This document shows positions 1 to 20,235 of a stretch of DNA of 64,000 nt, in pieces. Made by a program: the position numbers and the translations under genes. Under the pieces are notes generated by a model. It saw nothing but the letters and a program-made list of their open reading frames with translations. It was not told the DNA's origin and did no database searches. The first letter of the stretch is position 1. Each line of letters opens with the position of its first letter. Source of the stretch: Boswellia sacra. Its lineage: Eukaryota > Streptophyta > Magnoliopsida > Sapindales > Burseraceae. Location: assembly GCA_013180625.2 (NCBI GenBank), contig SNVD02014802.1, positions 1-64,000 on the forward strand. The letters run 5' to 3'.

Positions 1-186
1 AATTCCTGATCAAGTGCATTATTTTGAAGTTTTCCTTGGGTTATAATTAAGTACAATCTTTGAGGCCTATTTGCACGATACAGCATTTGTGTGTTTTAAT
101 TTTTTTGTTGATTCTGTTTCGGTTTAGTTTTATTTCATATTGTCATAGTTGCTCGGGGACTAGCAAAGTCTAAGTGTGGGAGAATT
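1..186 (+). mobile_element. 3' end of internal region of a Ty3/gypsy element, with polypurine tract
   Basis: Non-coding sequence that ends in a purine-rich stretch (AAGTGTGGGAGAA, about 173-185) directly before a TGATAAGTG LTR start. This arrangement is known from Athila/Tat-type plant gypsy elements. The coding part of the element lies to the left, outside the window. The family call rests on the polypurine tract and LTR termini only. Confidence 0.6.
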
Positions 187-1608
187 TGATAAGTGTCTAT
201 TTATATACATTTTCATATCAATTCGTCCATGTTTCCTTGCTATATTCCTTGCTATATTCCTTGGTATTTTTATGTTTTTGTGTGGTTTTGATGTTTGTAG
301 GAGTTTTGGAGCAACTTGCACAAAAATGGAGTAAAACCCTTCATTTTCACCTCTGCTAGTCAACCATCTTCTCGGATTTAATTGTATTGATATACAATGA
401 ACCCGATGACATATCATATACCGTTGAAAAGCTCTCGAAGTCTACTTTTTGGAGAAATTTACGGTTTATGAATCCATTCAGTGTACCGAAAGTTGTAATC
501 AAAACAGTGTGAGAAGTGTAGAAATGTAATTCCACACATCACTGTAGCATGTATAATACGGGACACTGTAGCACGTTACTGTAGCAGAGTATTTAAACAC
601 ATTTTAGGGTTTTATTTTCATAACTTGAAGAGGGGAGAACGTGGTAGAGGCTTCAGCTCTGGAATTCTTTCATCTCTTGGAGTTCTTGAAGGCGAAAGGA
701 AGCTTGGAAAGAGGAAGAACTACAATCCAAAGAGAATTACATCAAATTTGCTAAGTTTTTCCCTTCCCTTTCATTTTCTGGAATGTCTCCATGTTGTATT
801 GTATTTACCACGTTTTTAAACATGTGTTACTGAATCTGAATTGGTTGAGGGTGATTTCAAAGCCCTTGATATGGTTTTTGTGAATTGATTGTGCAAGGAA
901 TTGTTATCCAATTCTCTAATTGAAGTTGCTTTTATTTTCCCATGTTTAATGCTTATGATTGCTTGCTGGATTGTATTTGGGTGGCCAACTGAATATAATC
1001 TGGATATTGTCTATGCTAGACTAGAAATCTTGATCCGTAATTGTCTTGAATTTCTAATCATTAGTAGCAAAATTGTGATCAGAGATTACAATTGGAGAAT
1101 ATAACCTAAGTTAAATAATCGGAGCTTGTGTGTTTATTGCTTAGATCAACCTATCTTTCTTATCTAATGCATCCATTGAATTAAATTTAGAGAGCTTGTT
1201 CTAGGTTGTTTAATGGATAGAGATTAAATAAAGAGCCTGTTTTATTTAACAACAAAGTAAGGAAAGATTGGGATAACAGAGCTTGTTGTTATCTACGGTT
1301 GGTAACTTCAATGGTGTAATTGGATGACAATTCTATGATTAATTAGCAAATCCATATCTTGTGGTAGAGAAGGATCCCTTAACCAGTTTCTCTCATTGAT
1401 TTTTCATTCAAATTTACTTTCTGTTTTGTTATTCTTTACTTGCATTCTTATTTCATTTAGTAAAGCATTCAACAAAAACCCCCCCCTGTTTAGTTAATTG
1501 TTGCTGGAAATAACAAATTCAATTAGAATCAATCCTCGTGGGAACGATATCTTACTTATCACTTTATTACTTGTGCGACTAGTATACTTGCTAGTTTCGA
1601 ACGCATCA
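187..1608 (+). repeat. 3' LTR of Ty3/gypsy (Athila/Tat-like) retrotransposon
   Basis: An LTR of about 1.42 kb running from TGATAAGTG (187) to CGCATCA (1608). Its last ~80 bases carry the pattern common at the 3' end of Athila/Tat LTRs: a GTGGGAACGATATC stretch, then a TTATTACTTGTGCGACTAG stretch and ACTTGCTAG. The sequence at 1609 onward is copia gag in the opposite orientation, so the element inserted into that older copia element. Small ORFs inside (for example 625-819 and 889-1104) match no known protein. The 5' LTR and the partner target-site duplication are outside the window, so the right border is accurate only to a few bases. Confidence 0.7.
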
Positions 1609-2511
1609 CCATGGCCTCTACCTCTAGCATTGTTGTTAGGCACTTTAAAGTTGTTAAAGCCATGAGAGAACTGATTGTAAGTTCTCTGTGCCACATTGAT
1701 ATTGTGGTCAAAATGCACTGTCTGAGCTGCATTGTGTTGAGCCAATCGAAGCTCATAACTTTGAAGCTGAAATTGTGCTTCTTCAATTGAAACATGTCCT
1801 ACTCTTGAATTAATATTGACAACTATTGCATCATATTCAGATCCTAATCCATCTAGAATATGTAACAGCAAGTCATCATCAGTAATTTCATGTCCTACAG
1901 CAAACAAAGTATCAGCTATTTCTTTCATTTTTAAGAAATACTCTGAAACAGTCATGGATCCCTCTTAGTGGTTTGAAGTTTGTGTTTAAAAAGCATCACT
2001 TGTGCTCTTGATTCAGTGAGGAACAATCTTTCTAATGTGTTCCACACATTCATGGATGTTTGACATCTAACTACATGTCCATACATGTTTTCCGAAATTG
2101 AAGATAACAACCAGCTCAGAACAAATTGATCAGTTCTTTTCCATAAAATGTAATCTGGATTTGGAGTTTTATGAGCATTACCACTCGGATCAGAAACATG
2201 ATGAACAGAGAGGAAAGGTTGAGGACAGATTTTTCCTCCATTAATGAATCCTTCAAGATCATAGGCTCCAAGTGTAGGTATTACCTGAGATCTCCAATAT
2301 CCATAGTTGTTTCGGTTTAGCTTGATCGACAGAGTTGGAAGAACTGATGGAAGTGAGATTGAAGGCAGCAGCGATGCTGGTGAGCTGGAGATTCCATGAT
2401 CATTAACTTGAGGAGGAATCGGAACATTAGATGAGTTTGTTCCGATATTCAATTCATGATTGTTTCTCGGGAAAGTTGAGTTTCCAGGAAAAAATTTGCC
2501 GGATCAGCCAT
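1609..2511 (-). pseudogene. Ty1/copia gag (UBN2-type), frameshifted and cut by a gypsy insertion
   Basis: The minus strand encodes a copia capsid protein. The ATG is at 2511-2509, just inside the primer binding site, and the protein begins MADPAN. The body contains LNRNNYGYWRSQV, WKRTDQFVLSWLLSSI and VWNTLERLF, all typical of the plant copia gag/UBN2 domain, then MTVSEYFLKMKEIAD and an ARGRGHG stretch that normally precedes the zinc knuckle. One single-base frameshift lies near 2460, between the leader peptide and the body. A second lies near 1960, where the upstream frame ends at KRDP-stop and the downstream frame starts at GSMTVSEY. After HG (about 1609) the reading frame runs into the gypsy LTR, so the knuckle, integrase and reverse transcriptase are displaced beyond the window. 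Confidence 0.85.
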
Positions 2512-2513
2512 TT

Positions 2514-2525
2514 GCTCTGATACCA
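2514..2525 (-). other. Primer binding site of the copia element (initiator tRNA-Met type)
   Basis: On the minus strand this reads TGGTATCAGAGC, complementary to the 3' end of plant initiator methionine tRNA. It lies three bases inside the LTR end and just upstream of the gag ATG, and fixes the orientation of the element as minus. Confidence 0.9.
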
Positions 2526-2528
2526 AGT

Positions 2529-2740
2529 TGAATTGAATAGAAAGAGAGAATTGAAGAGAAATGAGCTGAATTGTATTTTGTATATATTGACTGAATGAAT
2601 GAAAACGTACAGAGGAAGTTTCTTATATAAGCTTGCTGTGTAACCAACTAACTAACTAATGCTGACCTGGACAACAGCATATTATTCTTTTTCTAACTAA
2701 CTGCTAACTAATCTATTTCATTTAACTATCAACTCCAACA
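2529..2740 (-). repeat. 5' LTR of the copia element
   Basis: Short LTR of about 212 bp. In element orientation it starts TGTTGGAGTTGATAG (2740) and ends TTCAATTCA (2529), followed by ACT and the primer binding site. Short LTRs with TG..CA ends are usual for plant copia elements. The matching 3' LTR is out of the window. Confidence 0.8.
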
Positions 2741-3559
2741 ATTATTTCCAACATATATCAACTTGATTATTAATTTATATTATATTGTATGATACATACA
2801 ATATAGTTAGAGGGTAATATTTGTTATATTGGTATGATGGCAAGACACATGAGAATTATTATAATTAGAAGGAATAAATATTAATTTCAATCCAATTGAA
2901 GCTCCCCTAAAAGGTTACTTTCAAATTTTCAATCTATAATTCCTATATATCAATTTATATAATTGTTAACATTTCTAAATTTATGATAATGATTATTGCT
3001 CTGATACTTCCTTTCAAAATATCAGTTTAATTAACCTAGACTAATTAAGTAACTAATCATAATATATTCTTTGCAATATGTCATAAATTAGTTATTTCAT
3101 ATAGGCAAAGTAATTTATTGTATAATTTAAATTAAATGTATACACAATTATAAAGTCCCCATTAGATATTTTCTTTAACTAAGATTAAAAAAAAACTTTT
3201 GACCAGAAATATAAAAGATTAAGATTGACTAATTTATGACTGAAAGGGCAGAGTTTATTATGTGATGGAAACCTGTCATAGATTATGTGTTAGAGGATTG
3301 GATAGGATAGTATTAATTAGTTATATATTAGTTTTCTAACCATAATATAACTAAATTTAAATAGCACAACCGCCATACATTATTTTGTATTTTTAAATAA
3401 AATAAAATAAAAGAATCTTGAATTAAGCACCTACTTTCTTTCAATAAAATACTTTCTGCCAATTTTCTATTACTTTCTTGCTTCCTTCCACCAAATTTCC
3501 GAAGTTCAATAGTAAAAGATTACTTTAGATAACTAAATTAAAATAATAATAAATTTTTA
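2741..3559. other. AT-rich intergenic DNA, no feature recognised
   Basis: No long ORF, no recognisable repeat ends and no tRNA-like box in either orientation. Confidence 0.6.
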
Positions 3560-4960
3560 ATATTATTCCCAAGGATAATATCGCCGTAGGAAGTGAAGCC
3601 TATCCGGACTAAATTGTACATATCTCCCAATGAAAATACGTCCTCGCAATAAAATTAAAAATTTTATATCATTAAATTTTTTTTCCAAGGGTGCCTCTGA
3701 TAATCCAAAAAATAATAAGAACTAATGCAAAAAATTTCAACTTTTCGAGGGCAATTCCAAATCTTGCCCAGGAAGTAAAGTCCGTAGCAAAAAACTTTTA
3801 AATATTCGACATTTGTTTTGAGGGACGTAATCCATTGTAGGAATTATTGCATATTCTGACTACATTTAATATATATTGTGATGAATCCAAGCCCTTGCAA
3901 AAACACTTATGTTTTTGTAATCCAAACAATTTTGATTTACTTAGGTGTACTTGACAACCAAAAAAATTCTCAAAAAAAAAATTGTGCTGCCAAAATTTCC
4001 CACAAAAAAAAAAATGTCGAGGGTCTTCACAAAGATTGCAAAGGATGTAAAGTTACTCGTAAAAAAGATATCATGTTCCAGTATTATTTCCTACGGTATT
4101 TTCCACCATAGAAAGTGATGCTAATTCCGATGACATCACCGTCGTAAATGAATTCGGATTTTGTTTCGACAATAATTTTATTTTTCCTAGAATGTATCCA
4201 ATAACACAATAAATTCTTAGAAAAAAATTGTGGCGGCAAAATTTCCTACAAAAAAAAACTTTCCGAGGGCCTTTCAAATCATTACTGACGATATAAAGTT
4301 CATAGCAAATAAGAATAACATGCTTCAATATTATTTTCAAGGGCGTTTTCTACCGTAGGATATAATTCTTATTCTGACTAAAATTTTGTATACTCTAATT
4401 GATACAATGCCCACGCAAAAATCATTATAAATTTTTACTCTGTAATTTTGCTTTTATAAGGGAGAACATGACAAAATAAAAAGTCCTCGGGACATAATTT
4501 TAGAGGGTGTTTCAAATACTGACGAGGATGGAAGTTCATCACAAAAAAGATGTCATTTCACTATAATCTTTGTGAGGGTCTTATTCCATTATAGGAGTTA
4601 TTGTTTATTCCGACTAACTCTTTCACTAGTTTCCGATGGATGTTATCCTTAAGAAAAAAATATCCCAATCTTAGGAAAAAAAAAAATTGCATTGTCAATG
4701 AGGATTCCAATGGAATATAAATGTACTCGCTAATAAAATGGCAGTAAAATTTCTCGCAAAAAAATTTCAAATATTTTAGGGATTTTGTTAAAATTTGCAA
4801 GCAAAAAATTTCATCACAAAAGACTATTATTTATTTATTTTAAATCAAGGGTTTCAATTAGCGGTCGAAAATAATTATTATTCCGATGAACAATCTCACT
4901 TTTTTCGATAGACTTGTAGTCCTCAGAAATAACCTATGATTTTCTTCCACAACAGAGACG
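3560..4960. repeat. Degenerate tandem repeat, unit about 250 bp
   Basis: A recurring block joins four elements in order: a GAGGGxCxTTTCAAAT-like segment, a GATGxAAGTTCATAGCAAA-like segment, a TTxxACCGTAGGA or CCATTxTAGGA segment, and TTATTCTGACTA or TTATTCCGACTA. The CCGTAGGA/CATTGTAGGA anchor recurs near 3582, 3834, 4104, 4352 and 4590, with a weaker copy near 4870, giving a spacing of roughly 240-270 bp. Copies are strongly diverged, with A-runs of different length. The small ORFs here are incidental. Such arrays occur as satellites or as subterminal repeats of CACTA-like transposons; no CACTA terminus was found. The array resumes for about 90 bp after the hAT insertion at 4975-5844. Confidence 0.6.
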
Positions 4961-4974
4961 ACCTTCTTTTTGTA

Positions 4975-5844
4975 CAGTGGCGGACCTATTCATAGACCTA
5001 AGGGGGCCCGAGCCCTACTAGGCCAAATAAAATTTTCTAAATTCCAATAATATGTCCCATTAACATGGGTTCCATGGTACGATTTTCCAGTTTCAACCTC
5101 CGCACGTTTTCATATAACTACATTCATACAAGGATATAATTGATATTTCAATTAAGTGAATCTTCAAAATTTTAGTTTTATTATATTTAATTAGTTAAAA
5201 TTTCATTAACAAAATTAATTAAATAAGAAACTAATTGCTACTTAATAAGGATTTCATATATAAATATATTTCCTACTAGATTCTTAATTAATATCACACA
5301 CAGACACACACACACATATATGTATAAAATTCTCAATGCTCTTACTTTAATACAATTATTATATTTTTATTTTATATTATTAAGATTAGTAATATTATTT
5401 TCATTTACTTAATCATATAATTTAATTCATTGATATAGTTTTTGAAAATAATATATAATAAATTATTTTAAATGATTACTAAGTCAAGAACTCAATATTA
5501 TTTTCAACAAAAAAAAACGTATCTTACTAGAATAATATAAGCATTAAAAAAATTTGATATTAAAAAGGAGTATTCAATTAATCTACAACTCATATTTAAT
5601 AAAATGTTCATGAAAAAGATATACATAAATATACTTAAATTTTCAAGAATCTATCTTAAAAAACTTTTTTTAAAAAAGAAATGAATTTTTTTAACAAAAA
5701 CATCTACTATTAATAGTACCGTAAATCCCAAAGAATTAATGAAAAATCAACAAAAAATTCACTTCATTTCAATTACAATTGAGAATCAATACTTCTTAAG
5801 AAAGCTTGGCCCCCACCATAAATTTAATCCTTGGCCCGCCACTG
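4975..5844. mobile_element. Non-autonomous hAT element, Tip100-like
   Basis: The left end starts CAGTGGCGGACC and the right end finishes GGCCCGCCACTG, an inverted pair resembling the Tip100 hAT terminus (CAGGGGCGGA type). A GGGGGCCCGAGCCC-like subterminal stretch and its complement near 5810 extend the symmetry. The interior (~870 bp) is AT-rich without a transposase. Flanks tttttgta and tttgcagt are only a weak target-site duplication. It interrupts the degenerate tandem repeat. Confidence 0.6.
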
Positions 5845-5944
5845 TTTGCAGTGGCAATACAACACATTATCGAGAATTTTTTATGACCCTTGGTAAATTC
5901 TAGCCAGAAATTACCCATTTTTATTGTAGTATCATCAAAAATAG

Positions 5945-7460
5945 TGTTTGTCAAAACCTCCAAGTCTAGTAACTCATCTGATACAAACTCTAAAGGTAAA
6001 TCAGTTTATACTTCTCTAGTTAGTTCATTCAATTCTAATCCTAAAAAAACAAAAATATTTTTTTTCTAATTTATTACTTTTGTGGTGTTAAAGGTCAGAT
6101 AAGACCAAGATGCTTTAAATTATTGAGTCTTTTAAACAAAAGGTCAAAAATGTTTAAGAATTCCCAACATTATCAACTACATGATCAATCTATTTAGATT
6201 TGAGTGAGAAAAATTGAACTACATTGCAATACAACACTTAGGACATGTTTGGTGTGTGACACTATATAGTATGTTATAATATAACATTGCATTATATTGT
6301 ATAATACTGTAAATAGTGTTATGTCAAAATTACATTGTGTTTAATGTACTCATGTATTATTTTAATTTGTACAAAAAAAGTAAGACTTTTTTTTTCAAAA
6401 AATATATCCAAAATATAAAAATATTTTTATTTTATTTTATTTTATAAAATTTGTAATTTATTAATTTTTAGAATAGTCATCAGACCATTGACGGACCACC
6501 ACCAGACTATCATTAAACATCCATCAAAAAATTGTTTTAGTGTGTATAGTGACACTGTCATGCTCAAAACGATTGTTGTGAGACTTTCACCATCTCAAAA
6601 GGCTGATTCAAGTCGGAGAAGGTGACCAAAAATCCGACTTTGAAATTTTAATCGCCAGATCTCTGACAATTGGCAGCTCAAACAACGAGATAGTTGATGG
6701 ATCATAATAGAGTACACGCCGATGAGTGTGATGGTGTGGCGGTGTCACTAGACGTGACATCACACAAGTGGCCGACAACGGTAGCGACTCTTCCAATAGC
6801 CCCTTCTTAATTTTCAGAAAATAAATTTTAAATAAATTTGATTTTATAATTTATATACTAAATAAATGATTACTTATTTTTTAAATTTAAAAAATGAAAG
6901 GTTATTATTGGATATATATAATTTTATACTGATAATTTTGATATTTTTTAATTAGTGCTATACAATTTAATGCTAATGTTATTATTAACTCTACATAATT
7001 TAATAAAATATGTATTCATATAATAATTGTACTTTATATAAATTAATATTATACTAAATTACAACTAAACATATGTATTGTACTTTTAATACAATATAAT
7101 AAAATAGTGTTATACAACATCGCGTATCAAACATGATATTACTACATCAAAGATTATCTAATAATATTTTGTATTTTGACAGTGATTGCTTTAGGTAGAT
7201 TTCATGAAATTGTGAGTTTTTGAAAAATCTCAACACATGTAGAGAAGGGACAATTACTGTTGGTGATGGTGCAAAAGCAAAGAGTGGTTGGCAAAGGACC
7301 TCTAAATGTTAAATGGCTTCTTGAAATAGACAATGGTCCGTTGGTTCAATGTTTGAAAGCAAACTTGTTAAGCATTAATCAAATTTGTGACGACGGACAC
7401 GAAGTTAGCTTTATATAGGATAAATGCAGTGTCAAATCAAAATGGTGATTAGATTCTTGA
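5945..7460 (+). pseudogene. Ty1/copia relic (gag zinc knuckle to gag-pre-integrase), interrupted
   Basis: Plus-strand fragments still read as copia polyprotein. Around 6080-6130 there is a CYFCGVKGQIRPRCFKL-like zinc knuckle. After the inserted element (6241-7138), 7170-7260 reads as a decayed YxDSxCxR protease motif and a GTITVGDGAKAK stretch. Next, 7330-7425 reads LKANLLSINQICDDGHEVSF, the signature of the gag-pre-integrase domain. Stops and frameshifts break it throughout. No LTR belonging to it was identified. It lies upstream of the CDKD gene in the same orientation. Confidence 0.65.
6241..7138. mobile_element. PIF/Harbinger-like non-autonomous element inside the copia relic
   Basis: Imperfect terminal inverted repeats: GGACATGTTTGGTGTG on the left and, reading inward from the right, TATCATGTTTGATACGCG. 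Both ends are flanked by TTA (6238-6240 and 7139-7141), the usual PIF/Harbinger target-site duplication. Joining the flanks restores a copia polyprotein context. It is 898 bp, AT-rich, and without a recognisable transposase; the 62-codon minus ORF at 6608-6796 matches nothing I know. Confidence 0.6.
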
Positions 7461-8026
7461 AGGGAGTTTTTTGTTAAAAATTATTAATTTGATTTTAGAT
7501 AAAATTTTTAATTTTTTTGAAAAATTAATATTTAAGACACTCGAGAATATATTCAAGGGAGTGCATATAAAATGTATTTTGGGTTGACGTAGGACAGATC
7601 ACAATTTCGGAAATTCTCAATTTTGTTTGGGGTGCAACAGTGAGTAGCCTCATCAGAAACAAATGCGAAGAATTAATTCACGAGGACAAAAACTCCACTA
7701 ATTAAATATTATTAAATTGACAAGGGAGTACACGTTGGCTACTTTGCTTTACTACCTCAGTGACAGAACCCACGATTATTAGCTCTTCATTTGCTTCACA
7801 GCTTCTCTATCTCTCTGTTTCTTTCTCGCACGCTTTAACGTCTTCATTCTACTCCACGTATTAATCCTCTTACACCCTAACTTTTCCCAGATATTTTCCC
7901 GAGAAAATGATCGCCTCTGAAAATTCTCTTTCCTCGCACCATATGTGGTCGTAAATACATTTTCACCTTAAATAACAAAAATTATTTCAAAAACAAAAAA
8001 TAAAAATAAATTCTAAATAAAATATA
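7461..8026 (+). promoter_or_regulatory. Promoter region and 5' leader of the CDKD gene
   Basis: Sequence immediately upstream of the kinase ATG. From about 7780 to 7880 it is pyrimidine-rich (CTTCTCTATCTCTCTGTTTC), as is common in plant 5' leaders. No clear TATA box was seen, as is frequent for housekeeping genes. The transcription start cannot be placed from sequence alone. Confidence 0.4.
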
Positions 8027-18177
<10,151 letters not shown>

Positions 18178-20235
18178 GAAGGTTGCACGGCAGTGTTATT
18201 CATACTTACATTTGGCTTTTTGATCAAGGGATGTATTATTGTTCGGTGGACATTGGAGGTATGCAGTAAGTTTTGAAGTTCTTTTATATTTTATTTAGTG
18301 GTTTCCAACTCGTTCCCACATCCGTATGGAAGCCTTTTGTTGCCTGTTATCTGGCTCAAGATTATTAGGAGGAATCAATTCTTGTTGAAGTTGAAGATCA
18401 TTATTTACGAATTTGAAGTTGAAACTAAATATAATTGTAAAGATGAAAAGGGGGAAAAAAATGATGTTCCACATTCAAAGAGAACTTTGTATACTAGCCC
18501 ATGTAAGGCCAAATTTTGAGGCATTTTTTGCTTTTATTTTTATTGAGAGTTGAAGCTTGAGGATGGTTGATCTTGGGGTTAATTGGGTTCTAATATGAAG
18601 TGAAATGTTATTATTTACTGATTCTGCCTTGTCTTTCATTAGGTGGAGACACAATTCCTAGCCAGTTTTCCAGTTTAATTGTTTGTTAATGATGGACTAT
18701 GAGGTTCTAAAATGAATACTTAAACAGTCAAAATCGTAATTTGGACCAACACACATAGAATCAGAGGTTTTTGATAACACTTTGATCCTTGTATTTTATA
18801 TATTTAGCGATTTTGGCAGCATTAATGTTAGTTTTTATTAAAATATAAGAGTAAACGTGTTAATTTCAGAAACCTTTGGATCTAACTCGTTAGTCCAAAC
18901 CTTAGGTGTGTCAATGTTAATATCCTGGTTCTAAAAATATGCTTTTGCAGGCCTGGTTTTCCTTTCTTTTTGGTTCCTGTTGGAATATGTTGTGTGATTA
19001 ATGGTGTTTATGTGAAGACTATAAACTGTCTTTTTATGAGCCAGTGAACTGCTATTTTTTTTGGAATTTTTGATCCACTTGTTCTTTTGTCATATTAATT
19101 TGCTTCTTCTATTTACCATACCTATTAGTAACCCATTCATGTCAATTTTATATAATTTGAGTTTTTGCTTTTGTTATTTTTATTTTTTAAATTCGTACCT
19201 ATCAGTGTGCATAAGATTGTTAATTTTAGTAGTACTCTGGTTCTATTATCAACTTTATTTTGTTTATTAGTTTTGATTACCTTTGGCTTTTGAAAATTTC
19301 TTGCCATGCCCACATGTGAGGTGCAAAATTTAGCAATTAAGCTCCTAATATAATTTGACCGCAGGTTTTTTTTTTAAATAAACTAATTTGAAAAAAAAAA
19401 GAAAGCCATATTTTAGTCAAATTATGCATTACTATTCCTAGGATAAATTGAGTTGAACAAGCTCCAAGAGTTATAGAGAAAGGTGTAAATTCAGTATTTC
19501 AACAATTGGAATATCATGTTTCCAAGGTCCTGTATTCTAGAATTTATATATTTCTAAGTGGGGTTTGATCATATGAAGTTTGCATTTTGGGATTATATAT
19601 TTATTCATAATTTAAGTTTCTGATTATTGAATAATCAATATAGAAGTTTGACTGGGTCGTGGAGAGTACTATTTGCATCATGAGCGGGTGAAGCCTGAAG
19701 ATGTTGACAGAGAGAAGTTTGTATTCATTTTCCTTTTTGGAAGACTTGTAATCTTTTCTATTATCTTAAAATTAATAGAAGTTTTTGAGTGCTGGGTAAA
19801 TGTCTAAAAGATATTTTATTATCTATTTCTCAAAAGTCATTATATTTTAGAGTCACAAAAGCACATTGCATATTTGAATATAACCCTTAAGAGTAAAAAA
19901 TAATAAATATACAAACTCTACTTGTAGAAAATCTCTTGTTTTCATTATGAATAAATATTATGACATGAATAATGGCGTGTTTTTATTTTCCTTCTGAGTG
20001 CCGGGTAAAGTTTAAAATGATCTTTTTAGAAAAGTTTCCATGTTTGTATTCTCTTATTAAACATAGAAGAATTGATTTAACTTCTCATAAACAATATCTT
20101 AAAAAAGAAAAAACGACAGAAAAAAGAAGAGATTTTAGTATTAGTAAAGTTATTTTGCTAATATACAAGTTGAAACAAAAGCAATCATTGTCTAGAAACG
20201 TTGCAAGAATTTCCAGCTTCTTGAAGCCATCTCAA
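18178..20235. other. Convergent intergenic region between CDKD and MATE gene 1
   Basis: Holds the 3' UTRs of two convergent genes. A fold-back MITE lies at 18713-18926; the rest is AT-rich without recognisable coding content. The ORFs at 18298-18519, 19061-19270 and 19972-20289 have no family resemblance; the last overlaps the MATE terminal exon antisense. Confidence 0.6.
18713..18926. mobile_element. Fold-back MITE, probably Mutator-type
   Basis: About 214 bp that is nearly one inverted repeat. The left arm begins TGAATACTTAAACAGTC and later has ATTTGGACCAAC; read inward from the right the arm begins AGGATATTAACATTGAC and has GTTTGGACTAAC. The arms match for about 90 bp around a short centre near 18815. 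A 10-bp direct repeat, GGTTCTAAAA, flanks it (18703-18712 and 18927-18936), fitting the 9-10 bp duplications made by Mutator-type transposases. Confidence 0.65.
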
